A stretch of 64,000 nucleotides of DNA. Origin: Thiodiazotropha sp040507005 (GTDB taxonomy: Bacteria > Pseudomonadota > Gammaproteobacteria > Chromatiales > Chromatiaceae). The translations under genes and the position numbers were made by a program. Of the stretch, positions 35,459 through 44,460 are shown in pieces. The stretch spans positions 6,818-70,817 of the forward strand of contig JBEVVS010000072.1 of assembly GCA_040507005.1 (NCBI GenBank), in the 5' to 3' direction. Each line of letters opens with the position of its first letter. Position 1 is the first letter of the stretch. The notes below the pieces were generated by a model, which ran no database searches, was not told the DNA's origin, and saw only the letters and a program-made list of their open reading frames with translations.

Positions 35459-37441
35459 ATGAATATTCATACCTTACAGATCATTCTCATATTGCTCGGG
35501 GTCGCGGTAATAACGGTGACCCTGTTCAAGCGCTTGCACTTGCCGCCCATACTCGGTTATCTGATTGTCGGCATCCTGGTGGGTCCCTTCGGCTCCGGTG
35601 TGATCGCTTCCAATGAGGAGACCCAGTTCCTGGCCGAGTTCGGGGTAGTATTCCTGCTGTTTGCCATCGGACTGGAATTTTCCCTGCCCCAGATGATCGC
35701 CATGAAAGGTGCCGTATTCGGTCTCGGCGGCAGTCAAGTGCTGCTCACCGCATTGATTGCCGGTGCTGTGGCCTGGCTGCTGGGACTCGAATTGGTTGCC
35801 GCAGTGATCACAGGCGCGATCCTCGCCCTCTCCTCAACCGCGATAGTGATCAAGCAGCTCTCCGAGCAGGTTGAGCTGAACACAGGGCATGGTCGTGTAG
35901 GCGTCAGTATCCTGCTGTTTCAAGATCTCGCGGTAATCCCATTGCTGGTAATCATACCGATCCTGGCCAGCGATACAGAGCAAGGTTTGCTGATACCCCT
36001 ATCCTGGGCCCTACTCAAGGCCACACTGGTATTTGTTGTGATCATGGCGATTGGCCACTGGGCTTTACGCCCCCTGTTTCACGAGATCGCCCGGGCCCGT
36101 TCAGCCGAACTCTTCACCCTGACCGTACTCCTGGTATCCCTGGCTGCTGCCTGGCTGACCCATGAGGCCGGGCTCTCCCTTGCCCTGGGGGCCTTCCTGG
36201 CTGGCATGATGTTGGGTGAGACCGAGTATCGTCATCAGATCGAGGCCGATATCCGCCCCTTTCAGGATGTCCTGCTGGGGCTCTTCTTCGTCACCGTGGG
36301 GATGCGTGTCGATCTCATGTCACTGCTACCCCAACTTCACTGGGTGTTCATTATCGCTGCCGCCCTGATCGCCGCCAAAGCGGGCATAATCCTGTTGTTG
36401 GTGCGTCAAACCAAGCGTTCTCTGGCAACCGCTTTCCGCTCCGGTCTGTTATTGGCTCAAGGTGGAGAGTTCGGGTTTGTGCTCCTTGATCTATCCCTGC
36501 AATCCTCTCTGATCCCCGGCGAGGCGGGGCAGATGTTGTTTGCCGCCATCATCATCAGCATGGCGATCTCGCCGTTTCTGATTCGCTACAACGGCCAACT
36601 GACGGAAAAATTCTGTAATCTACGCAACTCTGACCAGGACCAGGCAATCCCCCAGGACCTGGAACATGAAGCAGAGGGGATGGATCAGCATGTCATCATC
36701 TGCGGCTACGGTCGTATCGGTCAAAACCTGGGCCGACTCCTGGATCACGAGGGTTTCCCCTATGTCGCCCTCGACCTCGACGCCTCGGTCGTCAGGGAGG
36801 CCCATGAGGCAGGTGAACCGGTCCATTTCGGGGACGCCACTCGGCATGAGATCATGCATGCGGCAGGTATGGAACGGGCCGGTGTGGTGGTGATCACCTT
36901 TGAAGATCACACCACAGCACTCCAAATCCTGCACCAGATCCGCAAATCAACCCCGGATCTACCCGTCCTGGTGCGGACCAAGGACGATACCCATTTGGAG
37001 GAGCTGGAAGAGGCGGGCGCAGCGGAGGTTATGCCAGAGGCGGTTGAGGCCAGTCTGATGATGGGCGGTCAACTACTGCTGCTGCTGAAGGTACCGGGTT
37101 CCCGCATCCTCAAGATCATGCGCGAGATCCGTGAAAACCACTATAAACTGCTGCGGGATTTCTACCACGGCGAGGAAGCCATCGATCTGGAACATGATGA
37201 GGGCTTTCAGGAGCGCCTGCATACCGTCACCCTGCCTGGACGAGCCTTCGCCGTGGGCCACACCATACAAGACCTGCATCTATGGGATTGGGATGTCAGT
37301 GTCACAGCGGTGCGCCGCGGCGGCATCAGGGGCGAGGCGCCAACACCCGAGACACGCCTCCAGGCAGGGGACGTACTGGTGCTGGCAGGCACCGCACACC
37401 ATTTGGAGCATGCGGAGGGATTGCTGCTGTACGGTCTCTAG
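35459..37441 (+). CDS. KefB/KefC-type K+/H+ antiporter
   Basis: A 660-residue CPA2-family cation:proton antiporter. The first 380 residues hold about 12-13 membrane helices, with FLLFAIGLEFSLPQM and VSILLFQDLAVIPLL typical of KefB/C. A TrkA-N (RCK) domain follows, with the nucleotide motif VIICGYGRIGQNLGRLL near residue 408, then a TrkA-C domain. Kef proteins release K+ to acidify the cytoplasm during electrophile stress; no KefF/G-type oxidoreductase is adjacent. It is divergent from rnr and convergent with lysS. Confidence 0.88.
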   Translation: MNIHTLQIILILLGVAVITVTLFKRLHLPPILGYLIVGILVGPFGSGVIASNEETQFLAEFGVVFLLFAIGLEFSLPQMIAMKGAVFGLGGSQVLLTALIAGAVAWLLGLELVAAVITGAILALSSTAIVIKQLSEQVELNTGHGRVGVSILLFQDLAVIPLLVIIPILASDTEQGLLIPLSWALLKATLVFVVIMAIGHWALRPLFHEIARARSAELFTLTVLLVSLAAAWLTHEAGLSLALGAFLAGMMLGETEYRHQIEADIRPFQDVLLGLFFVTVGMRVDLMSLLPQLHWVFIIAAALIAAKAGIILLLVRQTKRSLATAFRSGLLLAQGGEFGFVLLDLSLQSSLIPGEAGQMLFAAIIISMAISPFLIRYNGQLTEKFCNLRNSDQDQAIPQDLEHEAEGMDQHVIICGYGRIGQNLGRLLDHEGFPYVALDLDASVVREAHEAGEPVHFGDATRHEIMHAAGMERAGVVVITFEDHTTALQILHQIRKSTPDLPVLVRTKDDTHLEELEEAGAAEVMPEAVEASLMMGGQLLLLLKVPGSRILKIMREIRENHYKLLRDFYHGEEAIDLEHDEGFQERLHTVTLPGRAFAVGHTIQDLHLWDWDVSVTAVRRGGIRGEAPTPETRLQAGDVLVLAGTAHHLEHAEGLLLYGL

Positions 37442-37463
37442 GGAGTTGAGGCAGCCCTGTGCC

Positions 37464-38954
37464 CTACTCCGGCCGCAGATGCGGAAATAGCAGCACATCC
37501 CGGATCGAGGGGGAGTCGGTGAGCAGCATCACCAGCCGATCGATACCGATGCCTTCGCCGGCTGTGGGCGGCATACCGTGTTCCAGGGCGCGCACATAAT
37601 CCGCATCGAAATGCATCGCCTCATCGTCCCCGGCCTCCTTCTCCTCCACCTGTTTGCGAAACCGCTCCGCCTGGTCTTCCGCATCATTGAGCTCGGAGAA
37701 GCCATTCGCAATCTCTCGGCCACCGACGAAGAACTCGAAACGATCGGTGACAAACGGGTCCTGGTCGTTGCGTCTCGCCAAGGGTGAAACTTCGGTGGGG
37801 TAGGCAGTGATGAAAGTGGGATTCATCAATCGATGTTCAACACTCTTTTCGAATATCTCGATCTGGATCTTGCCAAGGCCATAGCTGGGCTTGAGAGGGA
37901 TCTCCATCTTCTCGGCTATGCCCCGGGCCTGGGCCTCATCATCCAGCATCTCCACCGTGATCTGGGGATTGAAATGGCAGATTGACTCCTTGACCGTCAT
38001 GCGTTGGAAGGGGCTGTTAAAATCGTAACGCTCTCCCTGGTAGGAGACCTCGGTGCTGCCCAACACCTCCTGACACAGCCCCCGCAGCATCGACTCGGTC
38101 AAATCCATCAAGTCGTTATAGTCGGCATAGGCTTCATAGAACTCCAGCATGGTAAATTCGGGATTGTGCCGGGTGGAGAGCCCCTCGTTGCGGAAATTGC
38201 GGTTGATTTCATAGACCCTTTCGAATCCCCCCACCACCAGGCGTTTCAGATAGAGCTCCGGGGCGATACGCAGAAACATGTCCATGTCCAGGGCGTTGTG
38301 GCGGGTAGCGAAGGGTCGCGCGGTGGCGCCGCCGGGGATCACCTGCATCATCGGTGTCTCCACTTCCAGGAATCCGCGCTGATCGAGAAAGTTGCGAATG
38401 AACTGCACGATACGGGTGCGCAACTGAAAGGTATTGCGTGACGCCTCGTTCATGATCAGGTCCACGTAGCGCTGACGGTAGCGAATCTCCTGGTCCGAGA
38501 GACCGTGAAATTTTTCCGGCAGGGGACGCAGCGCCTTGGTCAACAAGCGAAGGTTATCGACTTTGACGGAAAGCTCACCGGTTTTGGTCTTGAACATTAC
38601 CCCTTCGGCTCCGATGATGTCACCAATATCCCATTTCTTGAATTGGCTGTTGTAGACACCTTCTTCCAGGGAATCTCTCTGAACGAAGAGCTGCATACGT
38701 CCCGACATATCCTGCAAATGGGCAAAGCTCGCCTTGCCCATCACCCGCCGACTCATCATGCGGCCTGCCAGTTTGACCCGCAGCCCCATACCCTCCAGTT
38801 CCTCGCCCGATTTATCTCCATACTCGGCATGCAGCTCACCGGCCATGCTGTTGCGGCGGAAATCGTTGGGAAAGGCATTCCCGTCATCGCGCATCTTCTG
38901 CAGCTTCTCACGACGCTGGGCAATGAGCTTGTTTTCGTCTGTCTGATCGTTCAT
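37464..38954 (-). CDS. lysS: Lysyl-tRNA synthetase, class II
   Basis: A 496-residue class IIb aminoacyl-tRNA synthetase. The N-terminal OB-fold anticodon-binding domain (KLAGRMMSRRVMGKASFAHL) is followed by motif 2 (ELYLKRLVVGGFERVYEINRNFRNEG) and motif 3 (GIGIDRLVMLLTDSPSIRDV). All key features are present. It lies 147 bp downstream of prfB on the same strand, the conserved prfB-lysS order. Confidence 0.97.
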   Translation of the reverse strand: MNDQTDENKLIAQRREKLQKMRDDGNAFPNDFRRNSMAGELHAEYGDKSGEELEGMGLRVKLAGRMMSRRVMGKASFAHLQDMSGRMQLFVQRDSLEEGVYNSQFKKWDIGDIIGAEGVMFKTKTGELSVKVDNLRLLTKALRPLPEKFHGLSDQEIRYRQRYVDLIMNEASRNTFQLRTRIVQFIRNFLDQRGFLEVETPMMQVIPGGATARPFATRHNALDMDMFLRIAPELYLKRLVVGGFERVYEINRNFRNEGLSTRHNPEFTMLEFYEAYADYNDLMDLTESMLRGLCQEVLGSTEVSYQGERYDFNSPFQRMTVKESICHFNPQITVEMLDDEAQARGIAEKMEIPLKPSYGLGKIQIEIFEKSVEHRLMNPTFITAYPTEVSPLARRNDQDPFVTDRFEFFVGGREIANGFSELNDAEDQAERFRKQVEEKEAGDDEAMHFDADYVRALEHGMPPTAGEGIGIDRLVMLLTDSPSIRDVLLFPHLRPE

Positions 38955-38986
38955 TAGTACTTCATTTCAAGTTGTCAGTTGGCTTA

Positions 38987-39090
38987 TAACGCAAAGAGCG
39001 CAATCTGGATAATGCTGGTCTCGACAACCATACACAAATCCACATTAACAAACTTTGCGCCCTTGGCGCTTCTTTGCGTCCATAGCGTTA
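38987..39090. repeat. Imperfect inverted repeat of GCAAAGAGCGC type
   Basis: The left arm TAACGCAAAGAGCGCAA (38987-39003) is matched by a longer, imperfect complement at 39054-39090 containing TTTGCGCCC, GGCGCTTCTTTGCGT and GCGTTA. It fills most of the prfB-lysS gap. The sequence class resembles dispersed AACGCAAAGACGCAAAG repeats of environmental genomes; an RNA from here would fold into a long hairpin. Confidence 0.55.
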
Positions 39091-39101
39091 TTAAAATCCA
39101 A

Positions 39102-40200
39102 TCAAATCCCGCTCTTGAGACTCGCTTCGATGAACATGTCGAGTCCCCCATCGAGCACCGCCTGGGTGTTGCCTGTCTCGACGCCAGTACGCAGATCCTT
39201 GATCCGGGAAGCATCAAGGACATAACTGCGAATCTGGCTACCCCAGCCGATGTCGGACTTGCTCTCCTCCAGCTCTTGCTGGGAGGCATTTCGCTTCTGC
39301 ACCTCGAACTCGTATAACTTGGCCTTCAGTTGTTTCATTGCCGTGGCCTTGTTCTTATGCTGGGAACGGTCATTCTGGCACTGCACCACGATACCTGTCG
39401 GATTGTGGGTGATTCTCACTGCCGATTCGGTCCGATTGACATGCTGCCCCCCCGCACCGCTGGCGCGATAGACATCGATACGCAGGTCAGCGGGGTTAAT
39501 TTCCACCTGTATGGAATCGTCGATTTCCGGGGAGACGAAGACCGCCGCAAACGAGGTATGGCGCCGATTGCCGGAATCGAAGGGTGATTTACGCACCAGG
39601 CGGTGAACCCCTATTTCCGTGCGCAGCCAACCAAAGGCATACTCGCCCTCGTAGCGAACCGTGGCGCTCTTTATGCCTGCCACTTCGCCGGCGGAGACCT
39701 CGATAAGCTCGGTCTTGAAACCGCGATGCTCACCCCATCGCAAGTACATGCGCAGCAGCATCTCCGCCCAATCCTGTGCCTCCGTACCTCCAGAGCCGGC
39801 CTGAATATCGAGAAATGCATTGCAGTGGTCGGTTTCGCCAGAGAACATGCGACGAAACTCCAGCACCGAGACCTTATTGCTAAAATCCGCAAGCTCTTCC
39901 TGAATCCCATCGACAGCCGCCTCGTCACCCTCCTCCACAGCCATTTCCAGCAATTCGCCAGCGTCAGCCAGGCCGTTGGCAAGTTCATCGATGGTAAGTA
40001 CGACGGCTTCCAGGGTGGCACGCTCCCGACCCAGGGCCTGGGCACGCTCCTGATCATTCCAAACTGAGGGATCTTCCAACTCGCGCAGAACTTCGGTCAA
40101 ACGCTCCTGTTTGCCTTCATAGTCAAAGATACCCCCTTAAGGAGGCGACCCGTCCCTTCAAATCAGCGATGGTTTGGCTAATCGGATTAATATCTTGCAT
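39102..40200 (-). CDS. prfB: Peptide chain release factor 2, by +1 programmed frameshift
   Basis: RF2 terminates translation at UGA and UAA. Translation starts at the ATG at 40200, reads 25 codons (MQDINPISQTIADLKGRVAS...) to CTT then an in-frame TGA at 40125-40123, and shifts +1 to continue with D-Y-E-G-K-Q-E-R-L to the stop at 39102, total 365 residues, the same length as E. coli RF2. The GGQ loop (GAGGQHVNRTESAVR) that triggers peptide release is intact. The shift lets RF2 level control its own synthesis. It sits upstream of lysS. Confidence 0.95.
40122..40137 (-). promoter_or_regulatory. prfB +1 recoding site
   Basis: Read on the minus strand: AGGGGG TAT CTT TGA C, with the internal Shine-Dalgarno-like AGGGGG three bases before the slippery CTT and the stop in the poor TGAC context. 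This is identical in form to the E. coli site. Confidence 0.96.
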
Positions 40201-40322
40201 GGCGGTTCCGGCTTAGGAAAAAGCGGGAATTCTACACTACCTCTAGGAGTGCAGGAACCACTTTCCCTACCTTCGATAGGCAAACATGAGGCTGGTGTCA
40301 GCAAACACCAACCCAATAGGCC

Positions 40323-41207
40323 CTAGGTAAGTTTACGCACCCGGGCTTGTTTTGGGCTGGATCGCTTACCCAGTGTTGAAATTTTGGATCTGACCTGATC
40401 CTTGATGAGGCCCAGCTTACCCGCCAAACCCTTGGCAGCTGCTGGTTTGGCAGGGACCTGCTTAGGTTGCTCGGGCTGTTCGGTCTGTTTGAGCCACATA
40501 TTGAAGGAGTCGACAATCTCCCGATCCCAGGATGCAGGCGGTTTCACCACCCGGCTCTCACGATAGAGCCGCTCCAGGGAACGCCTTTTTGGGCAACCGG
40601 AATCTATCATCGCCTCACGAAGCTGGGACTCTGCGATGCTCAAGCCCCTTTCAACTTTCTTTTTGCTGACATGCAATACCTTGGATATGGCTGTTTCGCT
40701 GATACCCAGCTCATGTTTGAAGAGGAAGTAGCGCTTCTTATCGTCGGGCAGGTGCTTGAAATGCTCTATCAGCACCAAACTCCAGTTGCCATCCTGTTCA
40801 ATATCACGGGGCAGATAGTTACTCTGCATATCTGCGCTTTGCGAAACGCCTGACGTTTGTACCGTCTTTCCCAGGTATCGATAGAATGAGAGCTTGAGAT
40901 CTTTGGGCGTTTTATTCGTAAGCCCTGAAATCACCAGATGCCGCCACGCCGAATAGTAGGCGGCTTTGCCATACTCTCCCGTTCCATATTGCCTGACTAT
41001 GAAGCGGTAGACGCGTCCCCGGTAGCGTTCATAGAAAGAGACAAATCCCTCTTTGTCATGCTGTAAAATCTTCTCAAGCACAGCATCTGTATCAAATCTT
41101 CTCGATTTCACTTCAGCATAGGCTCCGAGGAGAAACCCTCCTCTCAGGTAAGTTGCTGGAATGTGCAAAATCCCTTGCCAGATACGCATTGTTGAGAATC
41201 CATCCAT
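40323..41207 (-). CDS. Divergent sigma-70/ECF-like protein
   Basis: A 294-residue protein that looks like a diverged ECF sigma factor. Residues about 45-110 (VLEKILQHDKEGFVSFYERYRGRVYRFI) match region 2, though the usual acidic -10 recognition helix is poorly conserved. Residues about 160-215 (HLPDDKKRYFLFKHELGISETAISKVLHVSKKKVERGL) match region 4 with its HTH. A C-terminal tail of about 75 basic, Pro/Ala/Lys-rich residues is not part of the ECF core. No anti-sigma gene is adjacent. It could be a specialised sigma factor or a regulator that kept the fold. Confidence 0.6.
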   Translation of the reverse strand: MDGFSTMRIWQGILHIPATYLRGGFLLGAYAEVKSRRFDTDAVLEKILQHDKEGFVSFYERYRGRVYRFIVRQYGTGEYGKAAYYSAWRHLVISGLTNKTPKDLKLSFYRYLGKTVQTSGVSQSADMQSNYLPRDIEQDGNWSLVLIEHFKHLPDDKKRYFLFKHELGISETAISKVLHVSKKKVERGLSIAESQLREAMIDSGCPKRRSLERLYRESRVVKPPASWDREIVDSFNMWLKQTEQPEQPKQVPAKPAAAKGLAGKLGLIKDQVRSKISTLGKRSSPKQARVRKLT

Positions 41208-41421
41208 AGGTTTCAGCGCACAGTTTCGTAGTCAATTATAAAGTATATGGTGTTTTTTGCCCGGTTTTTGCAACACAGCTCAAACAATTTTACAAAAAAC
41301 CTTAATCTTGAAGGGCTTATCCGTCCTGATCAGGCAAACTCCAAATATTTTGAAGCCTGATTGTGCTATAAAATCCTATCCAGCCGGCAAGGGTGTTAAT
41401 CTCATATTTAACCTTTGATCT

Positions 41422-42243
41422 ATGTCGATCTCAGTTATTATCCCAACCTACAATCGTATCCATACCTTGCCGAGTGCGGTTGACTCGGTATTGTCGCAGA
41501 TCCATCCGCCACTGGAGATCATTGTTGTGGATGACGGTTCAGAAGATGGCACTGGCCGATTGATGGAAGATAGATATAGCCAATGCAACTATCTTCATCA
41601 ACCAAATCTGGGCGTCAGCAGTGCGCGAAACCTGGGTATACAACATGCGCAGGGTGATTGGATTGCCTTTCTCGACTCCGACGATCGTTGGTTACCCAAT
41701 AAACTCGCGTTACAGATCGAGGCATTGAACGAATCGCCACAATTCCGTCTCTGTCATTCTAATGAAGTGTGGATACGCAAGGGAGTCAGAGTCAACCAGA
41801 TGCATAAGCATGCTAAGAGTGGTGGCAGGATATTCCAGCGCTGTCTGCCTCTGTGTGTCATCTCCCCCTCCTCGGTCATACTGCACCGGACACTGTTTGA
41901 GGAGTACGGTCTGTTCGATACCGAATTGCCGGCTTGCGAAGATTACGATCTATGGCTGAGAATCTGCGCCAGGGAAGAGGTGTTGTTCATCGATGAACCC
42001 TTGATTGAGAAGTATGGGGGACATGCCGACCAGTTATCTCAGCGATATTGGGGTATGGACAGATTTCGCGTTCAGAGCTTACTGAAGTTGCTGGATAATC
42101 AGTGGCTTGATGTTGAAGATCGAGTCGCGACCATCGATACGCTAGTGACTAAATGCAAGATCCTTGCCCAGGGCGCAGAGAAGCGCGGTCATCTCGAACG
42201 TGCGGCCTATTATCGGGAAATAGGCAACCGCTATCAGGCGTAA
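41422..42243 (+). CDS. Family 2 glycosyltransferase
   Basis: A 273-residue GT-A inverting glycosyltransferase. The nucleotide-sugar site is seen in SVIIPTYNRIHTLPSAVDSVL, VVDDGSEDGT and the DxD-type FLDSDDRW; an acceptor region with CEDYDLWLRI (catalytic Asp candidate) follows. It probably transfers a sugar onto a lipid or polysaccharide precursor at the inner membrane; the acceptor is unknown. It is first in a four-gene, same-strand cluster with only 2-7 bp between genes. Confidence 0.85.
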   Translation: MSISVIIPTYNRIHTLPSAVDSVLSQIHPPLEIIVVDDGSEDGTGRLMEDRYSQCNYLHQPNLGVSSARNLGIQHAQGDWIAFLDSDDRWLPNKLALQIEALNESPQFRLCHSNEVWIRKGVRVNQMHKHAKSGGRIFQRCLPLCVISPSSVILHRTLFEEYGLFDTELPACEDYDLWLRICAREEVLFIDEPLIEKYGGHADQLSQRYWGMDRFRVQSLLKLLDNQWLDVEDRVATIDTLVTKCKILAQGAEKRGHLERAAYYREIGNRYQA

Positions 42244-42247
42244 TGAA

Positions 42248-42859
42248 ATGGATGCGGCAACAAACAACAGCACAATCAATCTTGTCATTGCGTTGCCTGC
42301 AGAGGCAAAGCCTTTGATCAGGAGTTTGAACTTACAGCGGGATCAGGCAAACAGGCATATGCCGGTTTACCTGGGCAATGACATTCAATTGGTCATCACC
42401 GGGACTGGCAGTGCGGCCTCCGCCAGAGGTGTGCACTATATAGATTCAATAACCAAGGGCTCTGCTGTACAGTGGATCAACCTTGGGATCTGCGGTCATG
42501 GATCACTCGAGGTCGGTACACCACTGCTGGTGGATCGCATCATCGATCCACAACGCAATGAAACCTGGTCTCTTGCGACTCCGCAGTCGATGACCGAAGT
42601 GGTGGGCCCATTGACATGTGTAACCGAGCCCGAGTGTGAATATGCGGATAACATGGCCTATGACATGGAATCATCCGGATTCGCTGATGCCGTATGCGAG
42701 GTTGACGCAATCGCATCCGCTACAGTATTCAAGATCGTCTCGGATAATCCTGCCAATGAATCCCGTGGGATCAGCGGGAAATTCGTGCAATCCCTGGTTA
42801 ACCGACAGCTCGGATTGTTTCAAACCCTGATCAAACACTATCGGCAGATGATGAGTTGA
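42248..42859 (+). CDS. Purine nucleoside phosphorylase/nucleosidase-like protein
   Basis: A 203-residue protein related to the MTA/SAH nucleosidase-PNP superfamily. Supporting features: the opening strand INLVIALPAEAKPLI, a central INLGICGHGS loop, and YDMESSGFAD, which places the family Met-Glu ribose contact correctly; a catalytic Asp is plausible in IVSDNPANE. It is shorter than typical MTAN. Hopanoid-locus HpnG-type proteins share this fold, but no hopanoid genes are nearby. It is the second gene of the GT2 cluster. Confidence 0.65.
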   Translation: MDAATNNSTINLVIALPAEAKPLIRSLNLQRDQANRHMPVYLGNDIQLVITGTGSAASARGVHYIDSITKGSAVQWINLGICGHGSLEVGTPLLVDRIIDPQRNETWSLATPQSMTEVVGPLTCVTEPECEYADNMAYDMESSGFADAVCEVDAIASATVFKIVSDNPANESRGISGKFVQSLVNRQLGLFQTLIKHYRQMMS

Positions 42860-42865
42860 ACGCCA

Positions 42866-43588
42866 ATGCAAAGCAATTCTCAGACCTCAGCACGGAAGGT
42901 TCTAGTTACCGGCGCCAGTGACGGTATCGGCGCATCGATCACCAGGCGGTTGCTGAGTCAAGGCCAGCGAGTGGTGGCGGTTGGCCGGGATTTCAGCCAG
43001 TGGAGCGAAACCGAGGGACTTGAAAAGTATGTTGTCGACCTCGCCGCGCTGGATAGCTTGCCGGAACGCTTGCAGCAGATAACGGCTGAACATCCGGACT
43101 TGAATGGGGCAATCTTGAATGCGGGATCCGGACGCTTCGGCAATCTCGAGGAGTTCTCTTACCAGCAGATCAGTGACTTGGTGGCGATCAATCTGCTGCA
43201 GCACCTGTACGTCGCCCGTGCCCTGGTACCCTTGCTCAAAAGATCTGCAACTGGCGATCTGATAATCATCGGTTCGGAATCCGCACTGACGGGAGGAAGA
43301 AAAGGTGCGATCTATTCGGCCTGTAAATTTGCCTTGCGGGGTTTCGCCCAGTCATTGCGCGCTGAATGCAGCAACAGTGGCGTAAGGGTCTGCATTATCA
43401 ATCCCGGCATGGTGGACACGGGTTTTTATGACAATCTGAATTTCAAGCCGGGGGAGCTGGCGGAAAACTCTCTGCGCACGGAAGACATCGCAAATGCCGT
43501 GATGCTGGTGCTGGATTCTCATCCGGGTACGGTATTCGATGAAATCAACCTCAACCCCCTGAAAAAGGTTATTCAGTTCAAAAAATAA
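42866..43588 (+). CDS. Short-chain dehydrogenase/reductase
   Basis: A 240-residue classical SDR. Cofactor motif VTGASDGIGASI is near the N-terminus, NAGSG at about 90, the catalytic Ser in GSESALTGG and the YxxxK pair in YSACKFALRG. The basic residue after the first strand (VAVGRD) suggests NADP(H). The substrate is unknown; the gene is embedded between the nucleosidase-like gene and trmO. Confidence 0.85.
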   Translation: MQSNSQTSARKVLVTGASDGIGASITRRLLSQGQRVVAVGRDFSQWSETEGLEKYVVDLAALDSLPERLQQITAEHPDLNGAILNAGSGRFGNLEEFSYQQISDLVAINLLQHLYVARALVPLLKRSATGDLIIIGSESALTGGRKGAIYSACKFALRGFAQSLRAECSNSGVRVCIINPGMVDTGFYDNLNFKPGELAENSLRTEDIANAVMLVLDSHPGTVFDEINLNPLKKVIQFKK

Positions 43589-43590
43589 GC

Positions 43591-44316
43591 ATGCAATCCT
43601 TCGAATTCAATCCAATCGGCATCATCCACTCCTGTTTCAAGGAAAAATTCGGCATCCCCAGGCAGTCGCGCCTGATAGCCGAAGCCGAGGCGCGGTTGGA
43701 GATACTGCCTCCCTACAACCGGGAAGAGGCCTTCCGCGAGTTGGCGGACTACTCCCATATTTGGCTGATGTTCGTATTTCACGGCTCACCAAGGGGCGAT
43801 TGGAAGCCTACCGTGCGCCCACCCCGACTGGGGGGAAATCAACGGGTGGGTGTGTTCGCATCCCGCAGCCCCATACGTCCCAATCCTATCGGTCTCTCGG
43901 TAGTCGAGCTGGTCAAACTCGATCTGTCGAAGCATGGTGTCACACTGCATCTGGCCGGCATCGACATCCTGGATGGCACCCCTGTGCTTGATATCAAACC
44001 CTATCTGCCCTACGTGGATGCGGTTCCGGATGCAGAGAGTGGCTACGCCCCGGAGGCCCCTGGGGAGTCTATTGAGTTGAGCTACTCGGCCGCGGCCCAG
44101 ACAGCCCTCGAGCAGATGCCGGCTGAGGAGGCCCGGCACCTGCGTCAGCTGATACAGGGTATTTTGCAAAATGACCCCCGTCCCGCATACATGGACGAAG
44201 CCAAAAGGAACCAATTCGGTATGCGCCTCTACGATTTCAATATACGCTGGGAAATCAGGGGGGGCGCTTTCCATGTCACCGAGCTACGATCGATTGGGGA
44301 TTCTCCTGCTGGCTGA
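43591..44316 (+). CDS. trmO: tRNA N6-methyltransferase TrmO
   Basis: A 241-residue TrmO/YaeB (TsaA) protein that methylates N6 of t6A37 in threonine tRNA using SAM. The beta-barrel core is clear: IGIIHSCFKEKFGIPRQSRL, YSHIWLMFVFH, the conserved SPIRPNPIGLSVVEL and LDGTPVLDIKPYLPYVD; the YaeB-like C-terminal extension (about residues 165-240) is present. It follows the SDR stop by two bases and ends the cluster. Confidence 0.9.
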   Translation: MQSFEFNPIGIIHSCFKEKFGIPRQSRLIAEAEARLEILPPYNREEAFRELADYSHIWLMFVFHGSPRGDWKPTVRPPRLGGNQRVGVFASRSPIRPNPIGLSVVELVKLDLSKHGVTLHLAGIDILDGTPVLDIKPYLPYVDAVPDAESGYAPEAPGESIELSYSAAAQTALEQMPAEEARHLRQLIQGILQNDPRPAYMDEAKRNQFGMRLYDFNIRWEIRGGAFHVTELRSIGDSPAG

Positions 44317-44460
44317 AATAGTGACACCATATCCTTGCTTATCCTTAATGAGTGCTTCCTGTTGGCCTAACAAACCGCTATCATTCCCTGATCGGACAAG
44401 TAGTTAGAAGCTGAAGCACATGTCTTGCATTGACACGCAAAAAATAAACCCAATATCCTG

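Noticed and set aside
39102..40100. prfB as a 332-residue gene starting at an internal codon
   Set aside because: The upstream 25-codon segment and a canonical +1 recoding site restore a full-length RF2.
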